A stretch of 64,000 nucleotides of DNA from an uncultured Aquimarina sp. (GCA_947500845.1 CANMTP010000015.1:38738-102737); one strand, 5' to 3'. Shown: positions 44,170 through 54,051, counted from the stretch's first letter. Made by a program: numbers and translations. Notes: generated by a model from the sequence alone, not told the origin.

Positions 44170-45843
44170 ATGAGAAAATCATTTTTTATTCTGTTTTCGA
44201 TTCTTGTCTTTATTTCTTGTAAAAAACAAAAAGAAACCGAATCGCAATTACAAAAACAACCTCGGGTGGTCTGGCAGTCTTATGATGAAACCAATGATCT
44301 TGCTGTAACCCAAAAGCTAGAAAAAACCAGAATGCATCTAAAGTTAGTGAACTCTAAAGTATTAGATAAAAATAATATTTGGAACGCTTTAGAGCATGAG
44401 CTTGACTATTTTTCAGAAGAAAAGTATGAGACTATAAAAGGATTTATACTGGAAAAAGATATTCCTACTATTCAACAAAATATTAAGGAGGGTAAGCTAA
44501 CTTATGAGGAGTTGACACTGTTCTATATTTACAGGATAAGAAAGTATGAAAGTGACAATGGGTTATCATTAAATTCAGTGATATCATTAAACCCAAATGT
44601 TGTGGAACAAGCTCGTGCCTTAGATAAAGTTGATAAATCGAGTATTAATAGTTATTCAGTGTTTGGAATGCCAATTTTGCTCAAAGATAATATCAATACA
44701 AAAGATATGCCTACCACTGCAGGAGCTATAGCTTTACAGCATAATACTACAGGTAATTCATTTATTACAGAAAAGTTGTTAGAAAAAAATGCCTTGATTC
44801 TGGGTAAGGCAAATTTAAGTGAATGGGCCTATTTTCTTTGTTCTGGATGCCCTGTGGGATATAGCGCTATAGGGGGGCAAACTCTAAATCCATATGGGAG
44901 AATGATTTTTGAACCAGGAGGTTCCAGTTCTGGCAGTGGAGTTGCAGTTGCAGCCAATTTTTGTGTTGCCGCCGTTGGAACAGAAACTAGTGGGTCTATT
45001 TTATCACCGTCGAGTCAAAACTCTGTAGTTGGCCTGAAACCTACCATTGGGGTATTGAGTAGAACAGGAATAGTACCTATTTCTAGTACCTTAGATACTC
45101 CGGGACCAATGACTAAAAATGTAATCGACAATGCAATTTTATTAAATGCTCTTATTGGAGAAGATAAAAATGATAATGTTTCTGTAAACATAACGATTGA
45201 TTTTGTAGAAGAAGCTAAAGGAGGCACTCTTAAAGGAAAACGACTAGGTGTCATAAAAGAGTTTTTAGAGGATTCTGTTTACTACAAGGCTATTGAAAAT
45301 ATTAGGAAAGCCGGAGCCGAAATTATTGAAGTTGAACCAAAACAAACTGCATTACCGGGCTTTTTGACTATTCTTAATATTGATATGAAAAATGATCTCC
45401 CAAGATATGTCGAAACTCATTCAAGTAGCAATGTTACTGTTGAAAGTATAAAAGAGCTGATCTCATTTAATCTTAAGGATTCTTTAATAAGAATCCCTTA
45501 TGGACAGCAATTATTCGAGGGAATTGTAAAAGATAGTACAACTACACAAGAGTTGAATGAAATAAAAGAAAATTTAAGGACAATTGCACGAGATTATTTT
45601 GATATCCATTTCAAAACACATCAACTTGATGCTATGTTGTCCATAAATAATTATCATGCAGGATACGCAGCTGTGGCCAAATATCCTGCCTTTACGGTTC
45701 CTATGGGCTATACAGATCAAGGAGAACCTAAAGGGCTTACATTTATAGCTAAACCTTTCTCTGAAGCAACGTTATTACAATTGGGCTATGCTTATGAACA
45801 AAAAACTAAAGAACGTAAAATACCTACTGCATACACTCAATAG
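44170..45843 (+). CDS. Amidase-signature-family lipoprotein
   Basis: The protein has 557 residues with a lipobox (MRKSFFILFSILVFISCKK). The amidase signature core is complete: Lys in PILLKDNINTKDMPTTAG, the Ser-rich GGSSSGSGVAVAAN, and the nucleophile segment GTETSGSILSPSSQNSVVG with PTIGVLSRTGIVP and DTPGPMTKNV. Related enzymes are GatA-like or peptide amidases. The lipoprotein signal means it acts in the periplasm or on the surface, so a role in tRNA amidation is excluded. It may hydrolyse amides from imported nitrogen compounds. Confidence 0.92.
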   Translation: MRKSFFILFSILVFISCKKQKETESQLQKQPRVVWQSYDETNDLAVTQKLEKTRMHLKLVNSKVLDKNNIWNALEHELDYFSEEKYETIKGFILEKDIPTIQQNIKEGKLTYEELTLFYIYRIRKYESDNGLSLNSVISLNPNVVEQARALDKVDKSSINSYSVFGMPILLKDNINTKDMPTTAGAIALQHNTTGNSFITEKLLEKNALILGKANLSEWAYFLCSGCPVGYSAIGGQTLNPYGRMIFEPGGSSSGSGVAVAANFCVAAVGTETSGSILSPSSQNSVVGLKPTIGVLSRTGIVPISSTLDTPGPMTKNVIDNAILLNALIGEDKNDNVSVNITIDFVEEAKGGTLKGKRLGVIKEFLEDSVYYKAIENIRKAGAEIIEVEPKQTALPGFLTILNIDMKNDLPRYVETHSSSNVTVESIKELISFNLKDSLIRIPYGQQLFEGIVKDSTTTQELNEIKENLRTIARDYFDIHFKTHQLDAMLSINNYHAGYAAVAKYPAFTVPMGYTDQGEPKGLTFIAKPFSEATLLQLGYAYEQKTKERKIPTAYTQ

Positions 45844-45858
45844 GTTTGATAAACACAA

Positions 45859-45886
45859 AAAAGCCTTCAAATATTTGAAGGCTTTT
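45859..45886. terminator. Bidirectional terminator after the amidase gene
   Basis: AAAAGCCTTCAAAT and ATTTGAAGGCTTTT form a perfect 28-nt palindrome with flanking A- and T-runs. Confidence 0.8.
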
Positions 45887-45973
45887 ATCCCTAGATCTTG
45901 TAACCTTGATAAAATAATTCCCTTGTTTATAATGAAAGGTTTTTGGAAATAGGGGGACTGGTTAGGTTGTTAC

Positions 45974-46084
45974 TCAATAATGTAATCGAAATATTAAGTA
46001 GGTCATGAAAATACAATAGATCACCAAGAAAGCTCCGCTAATTAGGATTCTATACTTTGATAGTTTTTGTGTTAATTTTGACAT
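45974..46084 (-). CDS. Possible small membrane peptide, 36 aa
   Basis: An ATG (46084) to TGA (45974-45976) frame encodes a basic head (MSKLTQKLSKYR) and one hydrophobic helix (ILISGAFLVIYCIFMTYLIF). The amphiphilic layout is typical of real small membrane proteins. It is downstream of the 100-aa gene on the same strand. No homologue comes to mind. Confidence 0.4.
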   Translation of the reverse strand: MSKLTQKLSKYRILISGAFLVIYCIFMTYLIFRLHY

Positions 46085-46122
46085 GAGTTTTGTGTTTGTT
46101 AGGGTAATAGCAATACTCTGTA

Positions 46123-46425
46123 TTACGTTATTGCCGTCATGCATTTGACTTTATAAAGGTGTATTAAGCGAAATTCATTTTGGATGTTGGTTAGATAGCT
46201 TGTAAAAGCATGTTTTTCGGTTTTTGATTGAATAATAATGGTAGGAATAAGTAAACTAACACTATCCTTTATTTGAGGATACTTTTCTGTGCTAATGGTC
46301 GTTTTTTCTACAGTCTCTGTTTTTTTTGAAAAAGATCCATTTTCTATATGTATCATAATATAAACAAAGCATATAACAATAGTTATAAATATTAAGCTTA
46401 CTATGGTTTTTAGGGTATATCTCAT
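46123..46425 (-). CDS. Hypothetical single-pass membrane protein, 100 aa
   Basis: The protein has 100 residues. An N-terminal membrane helix or uncleaved signal (YTLKTIVSLIFITIVICFVYIMI) is followed by a polar region (SFSKKTETVEKTTISTEKY) and a small hydrophobic/basic tail. No known domain was recognised. It lies 30 bp downstream of the acidic lipoprotein gene and may share its transcript. Confidence 0.5.
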   Translation of the reverse strand: MRYTLKTIVSLIFITIVICFVYIMIHIENGSFSKKTETVEKTTISTEKYPQIKDSVSLLIPTIIIQSKTEKHAFTSYLTNIQNEFRLIHLYKVKCMTAIT

Positions 46426-46455
46426 AGTTTTTAATTTGATCTAAGGGTCATCGAT

Positions 46456-47559
46456 CTATTCTTCTTTAAAAAATAGCTCATCTTTACTTACGCCATCATC
46501 ATCTTTTTCTAATTTAATTTGTTCTTCTGTAGCTTTTTTTACGATCCAATTTCCATTAAGTTTATTTAGAGGAGCTTCTGTACCAAAATCAAAATTCGCT
46601 TCTAATTTTGAATCAGCGTTGAGCGTTGCCGACCAGGTTCCTTCAATCGTTTCGTCGGTTTCTTCATTTTCTATGATAACTGTACCGTTATTTTTAAAAT
46701 CAAATTCAAAATCAGTATAATTTCTAGTCTCGTTACTTTGATTGTCTTTAAACTTAAGAACCTCCCAAGTTTCTTCTGTTATAATTTCAGAAAATGCTTC
46801 TATCCTAACATCATCTTCATCATCTTCATCATCTTCATCATCTTCATCATCGTCATCATCGTCATCATCATTACAACCATCATCAATGACATTTTCGATC
46901 GCATCTTCTAAATTATCAAGATCATCAATTTCAATTTCTGTACCTTCAAAAAGAATAATTACTATTGGAAAATTGATAGTTGCGATATCTGTATCCTCAA
47001 GATCATCTATGAACTGATATAGATCTCTATCATTTTCAAAAGATGCGGTTTCAATTAATTCACTTTGTGAGTCAAATACAGAGGCAGAAAAAGGATACTG
47101 AAAATCGATACATCCAATACTCTCATCATCTTCTTCGTTATCGCCTTCGTTACAGTTTTCGGAAATTTCGTTAAATTCATTAATAGTGTTAACATCAACT
47201 TCAGAAAAATCATCTAAAATTAAAGTAATTGGGAAGCTGAAAAGGATTTCATCAGAATCATCAAAAACATCGTCATATATATCTATATCTTCCTGAGAGT
47301 TAAAAGTTATTTCTTTCCCGTTAGCCGTAATTGTAAATGGCAGTTTTAAAGTAAAGCAACTGTTATTGTCTATGCTATCATCTGCAGATCCATCATTCAT
47401 AGAGGTACGAAGCATAAGATTCGCTACTTTGGAATCTTTTTCGAGTGATTCAGTTTCTGGAGCTACAATTAATTCATCAGACTCGCTTCTACACGAGGTA
47501 GTAACAACGGCTGTTAGCAGAGAAAAAAGAATTACAAACAAATTAATTCTTAAACGCAT
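46456..47559 (-). CDS. Acidic lipoprotein with poly-Asp/Glu tract
   Basis: The protein has 367 residues with a lipobox (FSLLTAVVTTSCRSE). Two homologous blocks of about 85 residues each begin CFTLKLPFTITANGKEITFN and CIDFQYPFSASVFDSQSE and end with a hydrophobic strand (FPITLILDDFSEVDV; FPIVIILFEGTEIEID). A long Asp/Glu tract follows at about 228-252, then a lipocalin-like C-terminal domain (ETWEVLKFKD...TIEGTWSATL). It probably binds calcium or other cations at the surface. It is divergent from the FecI-type sigma gene and may be controlled by it. Confidence 0.75.
   Translation of the reverse strand: MRLRINLFVILFSLLTAVVTTSCRSESDELIVAPETESLEKDSKVANLMLRTSMNDGSADDSIDNNSCFTLKLPFTITANGKEITFNSQEDIDIYDDVFDDSDEILFSFPITLILDDFSEVDVNTINEFNEISENCNEGDNEEDDESIGCIDFQYPFSASVFDSQSELIETASFENDRDLYQFIDDLEDTDIATINFPIVIILFEGTEIEIDDLDNLEDAIENVIDDGCNDDDDDDDDEDDEDDEDDEDDVRIEAFSEIITEETWEVLKFKDNQSNETRNYTDFEFDFKNNGTVIIENEETDETIEGTWSATLNADSKLEANFDFGTEAPLNKLNGNWIVKKATEEQIKLEKDDDGVSKDELFFKEE
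46810..46872. repeat. Short-period (3- and 9-bp) repeat inside the acidic lipoprotein gene
   Basis: The 9-mer CATCATCTT, later CATCATCGT, recurs about seven times and encodes the Asp/Glu tract. Changes in copy number would keep the frame. Confidence 0.85.
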
Positions 47560-47667
47560 TTGAGATTATTTATTACGGTTGACTAGCAATAATATAACAA
47601 CTAACCCATAAAAACTCCTTTTTTATTTTTGTTTTTTCTAAATTTAGGGTCAAGAAATTTCGTCAAA

Positions 47668-48186
47668 ATGCCAAAAGAGCTAGAAGAAAATGTCTGTAAG
47701 GAGGAGATGTTTTCTAATATCTACAATAAGTACTCAAAGGATTTATACAACTATCTCTATTATAAATATGGGGAATCTTATGGGCCAAACGATAAAATGC
47801 AAGAAGCATTTATCAAATTGTTAGATAACTGTAAAAAAGTAACCCCCTCCAAGGCTAAAGGTTTTTTATTTAGCGTAGCTAAAAATATGATGCTAAATGA
47901 GATTAAGCACCAAAAAGTAGTGCTGCGCTACAAAGAAATTAAACCTAAAGACTATACCAACGAATCACCAGAGTTTATTTTGGAAGAAAAACAATTTTTT
48001 CAAAAATATCAAGAAGCTTTAAGCAGATTAACAGAAGACCAGAGAGTAGCTTTTTTATTAAATAAAGCTGAAGGAAAAAAACATACCGAAATTGCTGATA
48101 TGCTTGGGGTTACAAGGAAAGCCGTAGAAAATAGAATTTATAGCGCTTATAAAAAACTTAAAGAAGAAATAGAAGATTTTAAATAA
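47668..48186 (+). CDS. FecI-like ECF sigma factor
   Basis: The protein has 172 residues from ATG 47668; the track upstream to 47629 adds unlikely residues. Region 2 contains IYNKYSKDLYNYLYYKYG and NDKMQEAFIKLLDNC, and region 4 contains LTEDQRVAFLLNKAEGKKHTEI and the helix-turn-helix TRKAVENRIYSAYKKL. Together with the downstream FecR and TonB receptor genes it forms a cell-surface signalling set. A TATTTTTG -7-like sequence lies at 47624-47631. Confidence 0.88.
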   Translation: MPKELEENVCKEEMFSNIYNKYSKDLYNYLYYKYGESYGPNDKMQEAFIKLLDNCKKVTPSKAKGFLFSVAKNMMLNEIKHQKVVLRYKEIKPKDYTNESPEFILEEKQFFQKYQEALSRLTEDQRVAFLLNKAEGKKHTEIADMLGVTRKAVENRIYSAYKKLKEEIEDFK

Positions 48187-48237
48187 TTTAAAGGAAAAAA
48201 GGAAACTTAGTTGTTTTATTTATAGTAAGGATAAAAA

Positions 48238-49155
48238 ATGAATAAAGAAGATTTAATAAAAAAGTGGTTAATCGGTGATTTAACTGAAGAAGAGTTAAAA
48301 GCTTTTCAACAGTTAGATGATTATGATATGCATGTCAGGATATCAGAGGGAGCCAAGAACTTTACATCTTCTGAAGTGTATGAGATAGCAGATTTTGATA
48401 CTTTTTATTCTAGAGTAAATAATAAAAATAAATCCAGTTATCAAAAAAAAGCCTGGTACAAACCTTTTCTAAGGCTGGCAGCGCTGGTTGTTGTCTTGTT
48501 GGGAGTGGGATCACTTTTTTTTCTTGGTACTTTAGAAAATGTAGAAACACGAATTGGTGAAAAAGTTTCTTTGGAATTGCCAGATGCTTCTAATGTTACT
48601 GTAAATTCAATGTCAGAATTAGCCTTTAACAAAAGTACTTGGAACAAGAAAAGAGAAGTTACCCTAAAAGGAGAAGCATTTTTCAAAGTGACTAATGGAT
48701 CAACATTTAATGTACTAACAGATAACGGTAGGGTAAGTGTTTTGGGAACACAATTCAATATCAAAAGCCGTAAGGGATATTTTGAAGTAGTGTGTTTTGA
48801 CGGGCTGGTAAATGTTCGATATAAAGGATATGTAAAGAATTTGCCGGCTGGCAGTACTTTTAAAGTTGTAAATGAGTCAGTTACAACATTTGATTCTGTT
48901 TCTGACAAAGCCCCCAATTGGATAAACAATATTAGCAGTTTTAAAAGTGTACCGTTCTACCAAGTTGTTGAAGAGTTTGAAAGACAATATAACGTTGTTT
49001 TTTCTTTAGAAAATATAGATACTTCACGTATATTTACTGGAGGTTTTGTGCATACTAATCTGGAAGATGGATTAAAATCAATAACTTTACCTCTAGATCT
49101 TAAATACAACATTGATTCAGAGAACCGTATTACACTTTCTAAGGGCAGACCATAA
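48238..49155 (+). CDS. FecR-family anti-sigma regulator
   Basis: The protein has 305 residues. The cytoplasmic N-terminal part is followed by a membrane helix (FLRLAALVVVLLGVGSLFFLG, about 79-99) and the periplasmic FecR domain (RIGEKVSLELPDASNVTVNS, FKVTNGSTFNVLTDNGRVSVLGTQFNI). The DUF4974 secretin-like domain ends the protein (VPFYQVVEEFERQYNVVF...LPLDLKYNI). It should relay the receptor's signal to the FecI sigma factor. The gene lies 51 bp after the sigma gene. Confidence 0.93.
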   Translation: MNKEDLIKKWLIGDLTEEELKAFQQLDDYDMHVRISEGAKNFTSSEVYEIADFDTFYSRVNNKNKSSYQKKAWYKPFLRLAALVVVLLGVGSLFFLGTLENVETRIGEKVSLELPDASNVTVNSMSELAFNKSTWNKKREVTLKGEAFFKVTNGSTFNVLTDNGRVSVLGTQFNIKSRKGYFEVVCFDGLVNVRYKGYVKNLPAGSTFKVVNESVTTFDSVSDKAPNWINNISSFKSVPFYQVVEEFERQYNVVFSLENIDTSRIFTGGFVHTNLEDGLKSITLPLDLKYNIDSENRITLSKGRP

Positions 49156-51655
49156 TTGGCGTAAAGTTAAATTGTTATGGCTGTTATTTGTGTTCTCTAC
49201 ATTTCTATGTTATAGTCAGACTACCAAGGACAAAATACCTTTACTAGAAGTTATTTCTGATATCGAGAATCGTTTTCAGTATACATTCACTTATGCAGAC
49301 GATACTATTGAGAATATTTTTGTTCTTCTCCCTGAGAAAAACATGACTTTTGAACAAATTCTGAAGTTTTTAGAACAGGAGACAGATTTAGTTTTTAGTA
49401 AGCTTGCCAACAAATTTGTCTCTATCAATCAAAAAGAGACTTTTTTTGTTATCTGTGGAAATCTTAAAGATAGAAATACTCAATTCCCTATAGAAGGAGC
49501 CACGATTCAGGGAAAGAATTCTTCGTCAATAACCAATCAGGATGGTACTTTTAAGTTAGAAGTATATCATCAAAGTGAAACTATTCTTATTGGGCATTTG
49601 GGATATAAAACCATATATCGATTAGCTGATTCTTTTACATCAGGAGAGTGTTCTGAAATTTATATGGATCTTAAAACGGAAACACTTGCCGAAGTTATAT
49701 TAAATAATTATATAACAAAGGGGATAGGCAAAGCTACCGATGGAAGCTTCGAGATAGATTATAATAATTTTGGTATTCTACCGGGGCTTATAGAAACGGA
49801 TGTATTACAGACTATACAAGCTTTTCCAGGAATTCAAAGTGCAGATGAAACGGTATCCAATATTAATATAAGAGGAGGAACGCATGATCAGAATTTAATT
49901 CTCTGGGACGGAATAAGAATGTATCAATCCGGTCATTTTTTTGGCCTGATATCTGCCATTAACCCCTTAATAACAAGAAAAGCAATATTAACCAAGAATG
50001 GAACCAATCCTGAGTATACAGATGGTATTTCGGGCACCATCATTATGAATACCGATACCAAAGTAAATGAAGAACTTGAGATTAGTGCCGGTGTCAATAT
50101 GATTCATACAGATGCTTTTTTAGATATTCCTTTTGGAAATTCGTCACTGCAAGTCACCGCTAGAAAATCAATAAGCGATATTGTAAAAACACCAACATAT
50201 TCAGAGTATTTTGATAGAATTTCTCAAGATAGTGAGATAGAAGATCAAAGAGAACTGACCTCTGATATCGAGTTTGATTTCTACGATCTTAATCTACGAT
50301 GGAATTATAATATTTCTGATAAAGATAAGTTAAGAGTAAATTTTTTAGGAATAAGTAACGAATTAGTCTTCACTGAAAACGCAACTATAAATACGGCGCA
50401 GCAATCACGACAAAGTAGTCTTATGCAAAATAGTATTGCAGGTGGAGTTTGGTATCAAAGAAACTGGAATAGTAAACTAAGGTCAATTTTACAGGTATAT
50501 AATACAGACTATCGATTAAAATCTATTAATTCTAACCTAGAGGAGCAACAGCGTTTTTTACAAGAAAACAAAGTTTCAGAAACAGGAATTAAATTAAAAG
50601 GATATTACGATTTAAATGAAAATATTACATTACTTAATGGTTATCAATTTATAGAGACTGGTGTATCTAATTTAAATGATGTTGATATTCCGGTTTTTAG
50701 AGAAAAAACCGAAAGGGTAATTCGAACCCACGGTTTATTTTCCCAGTTACATTACAAATCCGGGAAATCAACAGTAATAGATGTTGGTTTGCGGTATAAT
50801 TATAATGATAAATTCAATTCTCATATCATCGAACCAAGATTTACTTATAATCAAAAGTTCCTTAAATATTTTAATTTAGAAATACTTGCAGAGTTTAAAC
50901 ACCAAAATACTTCACAAATAATTAATTTTCAAAATGATTTTTTAGGTATAGAAAAACGTAGATGGATTTTGGCCAATGAAGAGGATATTCCGGTAATAAA
51001 AGGTAGACAGGTGTCTGCAGGAATCCAATATAATCGATTGGGTTGGTTAATAAATGCCGAGGGATATTTTAAAAAAGTAAAGGGAATCACAGCCAGAAGT
51101 CAAGGTTTTCAGAATCAATATGAATTTGATAGGGCAACCGGAGATTATGATGTCACAGGAATAGAGTTTTTGTTGAATAAAAGATCTAAAAATTTAAGTA
51201 GCTGGTTAAGTTATTCTTTTGTTGATAATCAATATACATTTGATACTTTCGAAGAACAAAAATTTCCAAATAACGTTGAGATCATACATTCTGTTACCTT
51301 AGGTTCATCATATTCTTTTAAAGATCTACAAGTTTCTGCAGGAGTAAACTGGAATTCTGGACTACCTACCACCAGACCAAATTTATCTAATCCTGTAATC
51401 GATAATAGCATTAACTATGAAGCTGCAAATAGCAGCAGACTCGATGAATATTTTAGATTAGATGTATCTGCCACCTATAATTTTAAAATTAGTAATGAAA
51501 TTGTCGCACACACCGGAGTATCAATATGGAATCTTACTAATAACGAAAATATCATTAATAATTATTACAGAAATAATCCAGAAAATATACCCCAAGAAGA
51601 GGTAGAATTTTCTCTGGGGATAACTCCTAATGCTACTTTCAGGGTGTCGTTTTGA
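49112..51655 (+). CDS. TonB-dependent receptor with N-terminal signalling domain
   Basis: No ATG is available for the beginning. TTG 49112 (overlapping fecR by 44 bp) or TTG 49172 (16 bp after the fecR stop) must be used. The hydrophobic signal segment (KLLWLLFVFSTFLCYSQ) is followed by an STN secretin-like signalling domain, a carboxypeptidase-regulatory-like domain (IEGATIQGKNSSSITNQDG), a plug (LQTIQAFPGIQSADETVS, NIRGGTHDQNLILWDG) and a 22-strand-size barrel ending ATFRVSF. Size is about 830-847 residues. It should import an unknown ligand and signal through FecR/FecI. Confidence 0.9.
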   Translation: MIQRTVLHFLRADHNWRKVKLLWLLFVFSTFLCYSQTTKDKIPLLEVISDIENRFQYTFTYADDTIENIFVLLPEKNMTFEQILKFLEQETDLVFSKLANKFVSINQKETFFVICGNLKDRNTQFPIEGATIQGKNSSSITNQDGTFKLEVYHQSETILIGHLGYKTIYRLADSFTSGECSEIYMDLKTETLAEVILNNYITKGIGKATDGSFEIDYNNFGILPGLIETDVLQTIQAFPGIQSADETVSNINIRGGTHDQNLILWDGIRMYQSGHFFGLISAINPLITRKAILTKNGTNPEYTDGISGTIIMNTDTKVNEELEISAGVNMIHTDAFLDIPFGNSSLQVTARKSISDIVKTPTYSEYFDRISQDSEIEDQRELTSDIEFDFYDLNLRWNYNISDKDKLRVNFLGISNELVFTENATINTAQQSRQSSLMQNSIAGGVWYQRNWNSKLRSILQVYNTDYRLKSINSNLEEQQRFLQENKVSETGIKLKGYYDLNENITLLNGYQFIETGVSNLNDVDIPVFREKTERVIRTHGLFSQLHYKSGKSTVIDVGLRYNYNDKFNSHIIEPRFTYNQKFLKYFNLEILAEFKHQNTSQIINFQNDFLGIEKRRWILANEEDIPVIKGRQVSAGIQYNRLGWLINAEGYFKKVKGITARSQGFQNQYEFDRATGDYDVTGIEFLLNKRSKNLSSWLSYSFVDNQYTFDTFEEQKFPNNVEIIHSVTLGSSYSFKDLQVSAGVNWNSGLPTTRPNLSNPVIDNSINYEAANSSRLDEYFRLDVSATYNFKISNEIVAHTGVSIWNLTNNENIINNYYRNNPENIPQEEVEFSLGITPNATFRVSF

Positions 51656-51708
51656 TAATGTCGTAATACAAATAAGGATTATTTACACCTCACTTTATTT
51701 AATCATTG

Positions 51709-51716
51709 TATCTTTG
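51709..51716 (+). promoter_or_regulatory. -7 element (TATCTTTG) of rimO
   Basis: TATCTTTG fits TAnnTTTG and lies 20 bp before ATG 51737. Confidence 0.55.
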
Positions 51717-51736
51717 CACACCTTTATTCAAAAGAT

Positions 51737-53038
51737 ATGAGAACAAAGACCCTAAAAAAGAATAAAATTAATGTGGTAACCCTTGGCTGCAGTAAGAATG
51801 TATATGACAGTGAGGTATTAATGGGACAGCTACGTGCGAATAATAAGGAAGTTGTTCATGAAGAAGAAGGGAATATTGTTGTCATTAATACTTGTGGTTT
51901 TATTGCCAATGCCAAAGAAGAATCTGTAAATACTATTCTAGAATATGTTCAAAAAAAGCAGGAAGGTGCTGTAGATAAGGTTTTTGTTACAGGTTGTTTA
52001 TCAGAGCGTTATAAACCTGATTTAGAAGAAGAAATCCCTGATGTGGATCAATATTTTGGTACCACAGAGCTGCCCGGTTTACTAAAAGCTCTGGGAGCAG
52101 ATTATAAGCATGAGTTAATTGGTGAACGTCTTACAACAACACCCAAAAATTATGCATACCTAAAAATTGCCGAAGGGTGTGATCGCCCTTGTTCTTTTTG
52201 CGCAATACCATTAATGCGAGGAAAACATAAATCTACACCTATTGAAGAATTGGTGATCGAAGCAGAGAAACTCGCCGCAGATGGTGTTAAAGAACTTATT
52301 TTAATAGCTCAGGATCTTACCTATTATGGATTAGATCTGTATAAAGAAAGAAAACTTGCAGATTTATTAAAGGCTTTAGTAAAGGTTGATGGAATTGAAT
52401 GGATACGACTGCATTATGCATTCCCTACCGGGTTTCCTATGGATGTGCTGGAAGTTATGAAACAAGAACCAAAGATTTGCAACTACATTGATATTCCATT
52501 GCAGCATATATCTGATTCAATATTGAAATCAATGCGTCGTGGTACTACCAAGGCTAAAACCACCAAACTTTTAGAAGTGTTTAGAGAAGCTGTTCCCCAA
52601 ATGGCAATTCGTACTACGTTGATCGTTGGATATCCCGGAGAAACACAAGAAGACTTTGAAATTTTAAGGGATTGGGTAAAAGAAATGCGTTTCGAACGTC
52701 TAGGGTGTTTTACCTACTCGCATGAAGAGAATACGCATGCCTTTAATTTGGAAGATGATGTGCCAGAGGAAGTAAAAATGCAACGTGCAAACGACATCAT
52801 GGAAATTCAATCTCAAATTTCATGGGAATTGAACCAGAAAAAAATAGGGCAGGAATTTAAAGTTGTGATCGATCGTAAAGAAGGGAATTATTTTGTAGGT
52901 CGCACAGAGTTTGATTCACCAGATGTCGATAATGAGGTATTAATTGATGCCTCAAAATTCTATCTAAAAACCGGAGAATTTGCAGCTGTTAAAATATATG
53001 AAGCCGAAGATTTTGATTTGTATGGTGAGCCCGTTTAG
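51737..53038 (+). CDS. rimO: Ribosomal protein uS12 methylthiotransferase RimO
   Basis: The protein has 433 residues. The N-terminal UPF0004 domain carries Cys ligands (TLGCSKN with Cys18; NTCGF; TGCLSERY). The radical SAM cluster is GCDRPCSFCAIP, and a TRAM domain is at the C-terminus (EFKVVIDRKEGNYFVGRTEFDSPDVD). RimO adds a methylthio group to an Asp of ribosomal protein S12. The TLGCSKNxxDSE start and P-x-x-D in DSPDVD are RimO-type rather than MiaB-type. It stands alone with its own promoter and terminator. Confidence 0.96.
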   Translation: MRTKTLKKNKINVVTLGCSKNVYDSEVLMGQLRANNKEVVHEEEGNIVVINTCGFIANAKEESVNTILEYVQKKQEGAVDKVFVTGCLSERYKPDLEEEIPDVDQYFGTTELPGLLKALGADYKHELIGERLTTTPKNYAYLKIAEGCDRPCSFCAIPLMRGKHKSTPIEELVIEAEKLAADGVKELILIAQDLTYYGLDLYKERKLADLLKALVKVDGIEWIRLHYAFPTGFPMDVLEVMKQEPKICNYIDIPLQHISDSILKSMRRGTTKAKTTKLLEVFREAVPQMAIRTTLIVGYPGETQEDFEILRDWVKEMRFERLGCFTYSHEENTHAFNLEDDVPEEVKMQRANDIMEIQSQISWELNQKKIGQEFKVVIDRKEGNYFVGRTEFDSPDVDNEVLIDASKFYLKTGEFAAVKIYEAEDFDLYGEPV

Positions 53039-53095
53039 GCCTGAACAACCTTTTTGATAAAAAAAACAACACCTACATGGTAAATGTACCAAATA

Positions 53096-53122
53096 AAAAG
53101 AAGCCTATAAGGCTTCTTTTTT
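53096..53122 (+). terminator. Terminator of rimO
   Basis: GAAGCCT, loop ATA, AGGCTTC then a run of six T, preceded by a run of A: a compact intrinsic terminator that could act in both directions. Confidence 0.85.
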
Positions 53123-53174
53123 GATAACAGATTCTTTTTATTTTTTGGGCTAACTCAAATAAAAAGTGTTATTA

Positions 53175-53360
53175 TTATTTGCTGGTAACAATTCTGTTAC
53201 TATCTGTCTCAACTAATTCGTCTATTATTTCAACGGGCTCCTCTGTTGATGGATTTTCAATAGGATCATTTTCTGGAGTAAAGCTTTTTTCGTCAAAAGA
53301 TTCTGCTTCGCAAGAGAAAAGCACTGTAGACATAATAAGTAGGAAAGTTAATTTTTTCAT
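53175..53360 (-). CDS. Small lipoprotein, 61 aa
   Basis: The protein has 61 residues with a lipobox (MKKLTFLLIMSTVLFSCEAE) and a Glu/Pro/Asp-rich mature part (ENPSTEEPVEIIDELVE). It resembles the many short acidic lipoproteins of Flavobacteria. No function is known. Confidence 0.55.
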   Translation of the reverse strand: MKKLTFLLIMSTVLFSCEAESFDEKSFTPENDPIENPSTEEPVEIIDELVETDSNRIVTSK

Positions 53361-54051
53361 TGTAATAAAGTTTAGATTTGTTAGTTTATTGTTTGTTTAA
53401 CGGCGGCAAATGTATCTAAAAAAATCATGCGAAATCATAAAGTTTCTTTAACAAAAAGTAGATGGATTAGGAGTTTAAAAAAAGGTTACTTGAAGAGTCA
53501 ATAATGTAATCAAGAGAACTATTTTGAATTAGATAATGGTTTAAAGAATGTAAATGAGTTTATTCAATTTTTAGAATAATTTGTTGTGAAATTGATAATC
53601 TAATTGTTGTTAAAAAAAGGCAAATAGTTAACGATTTGATAACATTAGAAGTGTTTAATGATATATTTTTATGATTCTTTCATTAAAAAATCATTTTAAC
53701 TCGTAATTTTTCAATTTTACCCCTACTCTAGGTGTTGCCTTATCAACAATATTCATTTTATAAAATTGATCTAATAATTTAATAGGCTTAACCAAGATTG
53801 AATTTGAGTTTTTCTTGTCAAATAATTCAAGAAAACAGGGTTTAAAATTCAACCCATGCTCATTTGATATTTGATTATTTTTTAGCGCAAATTAATTGAA
53901 GCGATTATGTGTTTCCCTTGACAGTTTTGACAAAGGTATAGTAGAGAAATAATGTAGAGGAGTGCTTAGTAAAAAAGCTATTATGAAAGGTACTTCGTTT
54001 AAAAAAAATCTTTTAACCTTTTGATCAAGAATATGAATTGTTTGAACTTTT
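53361..54051. other. Intergenic region, no gene seen
   Basis: These 691 bp are AT-rich with no convincing frame on either strand and no clear hairpin or repeat. Confidence 0.5.

Noticed and set aside
46742..47017. Open frame antisense to the acidic lipoprotein gene
   Set aside because: Its long run of Ser is the reverse reading of the Asp/Glu repeat; it is a shadow frame.
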